The translations under genes and the position numbers were made by a program. The notes below the pieces were generated by a model. The model saw only the letters and a program-made list of their open reading frames with translations. It was not told where the DNA came from and ran no database searches. 23,293 nucleotides of DNA from CAG-791 sp045546175. GTDB lineage: Bacteria; Bacillota; Clostridia; Lachnospirales; Lachnospiraceae. The stretch spans positions 1 to 23,293 of the forward strand of contig JAZQCI010000065.1 in NCBI GenBank assembly GCA_045546175.1. The letters are read 5' to 3'. Shown here one piece after another: positions 22,943 through 23,293 of the stretch (positions are counted from its first letter, which is position 1; the number at the start of each line of letters is the position of its first letter).

Positions 22943-23010
22943 GTATTATGTATAATAATACCTAAACTATACATAAATTGAAATAAAACAATTTTAAAAC
23001 AAACCTAAAC
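22943..23010 (-). promoter_or_regulatory. AT-rich promoter region with repeats upstream of DUF4418
   Basis: GTATTAT-GTATA-ATAATAC (22943-22961) is a perfect 7-bp inverted repeat and includes TATTAT-like -10 boxes. GTTTAGGT occurs twice in the same orientation on the minus strand, at 22967-22960 and 23010-23003, 43 bp apart. OmpR-type regulators bind such direct repeats, and one is encoded next door. No firm -35 was seen. Confidence 0.35.
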
Positions 23011-23028
23011 AGTGTGCATTAAGTATCA

Positions 23029-23293
23029 TTATGGCTTATCGGCAAATTTGTATCCTGCTCCCCAGACAGTAAGGATATATTCCGGCTTCTGAGGGTTTTC
23101 CTCGATCTTCTCCCGGATCCTTCCTATGTGGACCATGACCGTCGCGGTGTCACCCGACGGATCCTGCCCCCAGATCCGCTCAAGCAGAGTTTCTCTGGAG
23201 AAAACCATTCCCTGATGAGAAGCCAGAAAATATAAAAGCTCATACTCCCGGTTCTTGAGATTCACCTCTTCTCCCCTTACAGTGACTTTGCGA
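23029..23293 (-). CDS. OmpR/PhoB-type response regulator, C-terminal part
   Basis: Only the DNA-binding half of this gene is inside the window; it continues past 23293. The 87 visible residues are an OmpR-type winged helix: a short strand KVTVRGEEVNL, LKNREYELLYFLASHQGMVFSRETLLERIWG, the recognition helix region TATVMVHIGRIREKIE, and the wing strand YILTVWGAGYKF. The receiver domain with the phosphorylated Asp must lie to the right. Such regulators act with a sensor kinase. The adjacent DUF4418 gene, with direct repeats upstream, is a possible target. A GTG inside the frame at 23265 is not the start, because coding continues through it. Confidence 0.9.
   Translation of the reverse strand, partial: RKVTVRGEEVNLKNREYELLYFLASHQGMVFSRETLLERIWGQDPSGDTATVMVHIGRIREKIEENPQKPEYILTVWGAGYKFADKP

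Overview
The window looks like a chromosomal segment of an anaerobic, moderately GC-rich Gram-positive bacterium of the Clostridia, most likely Lachnospiraceae. The reasons are strong AGGAGG-type ribosome binding sites, a T-box leader on the trp genes, DUF4418 and DUF3990 family proteins, a TipAS-type MerR regulator, an ECF S-component and MalEFG-type sugar uptake. No species can be named from sequence alone.

Region 1 (1-2100, + strand). A pair of 38-bp tandem repeats is followed by a leader of about 240 nt with mutually exclusive hairpins. Then comes a three-gene unit: a THEP1-like NTPase, an ECF-type S-component membrane protein, and an exported protein with a molybdopterin-oxidoreductase-like domain that lacks cysteine. 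Region 2 (2104-4940, - strand). A promoter and a tryptophan (UGG) T-box leader precede trpE, trpG and a two-ACT-domain protein, joined by 4-nt start/stop overlaps.

Region 3 (4976-8850). A LysR regulator diverges from a small helical protein and an alpha/beta hydrolase with a Cys nucleophile. An internally deleted aldo/keto reductase follows. Then come a MerR/TipAS regulator with its 19-bp-spacer promoter and the remnant of a membrane protein. Region 4 (8801-19971, - strand) is a complete carbohydrate locus: binding lipoprotein, two permeases, LacI regulator, GH35 beta-galactosidase, lipoprotein GH13 amylase and cytoplasmic GH13 glucosidase. It has a strong promoter, a LacI-type palindrome at +1 and a near-copy 138 bp upstream. 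No ABC ATPase is present, so a shared MsmX-type ATPase elsewhere probably energises uptake.

Region 5 (19972-22090) is accessory DNA. The 3' part of a tRNA-Arg(CCU) gene, broken in the anticodon loop and still followed by its terminator, sits beside three GGGTGACAA repeats that resemble integrase arm sites. This marks one end of an integrated element. Next is an AT-rich two-gene cassette, an HTH-DUF3990 (ADP-ribosyltransferase-like) protein plus a 159-aa partner. It is bracketed by related AAACTTGTTTG inverted repeats, one serving as promoter/operator and one as terminator. This cassette is the best candidate for a little-described toxin-antitoxin or defence module.

Region 6 (22268-23293, - strand) holds a Nif3-like C-terminal remnant, a DUF4418 membrane protein and the C-terminal DNA-binding domain of an OmpR-type response regulator that runs off the window.
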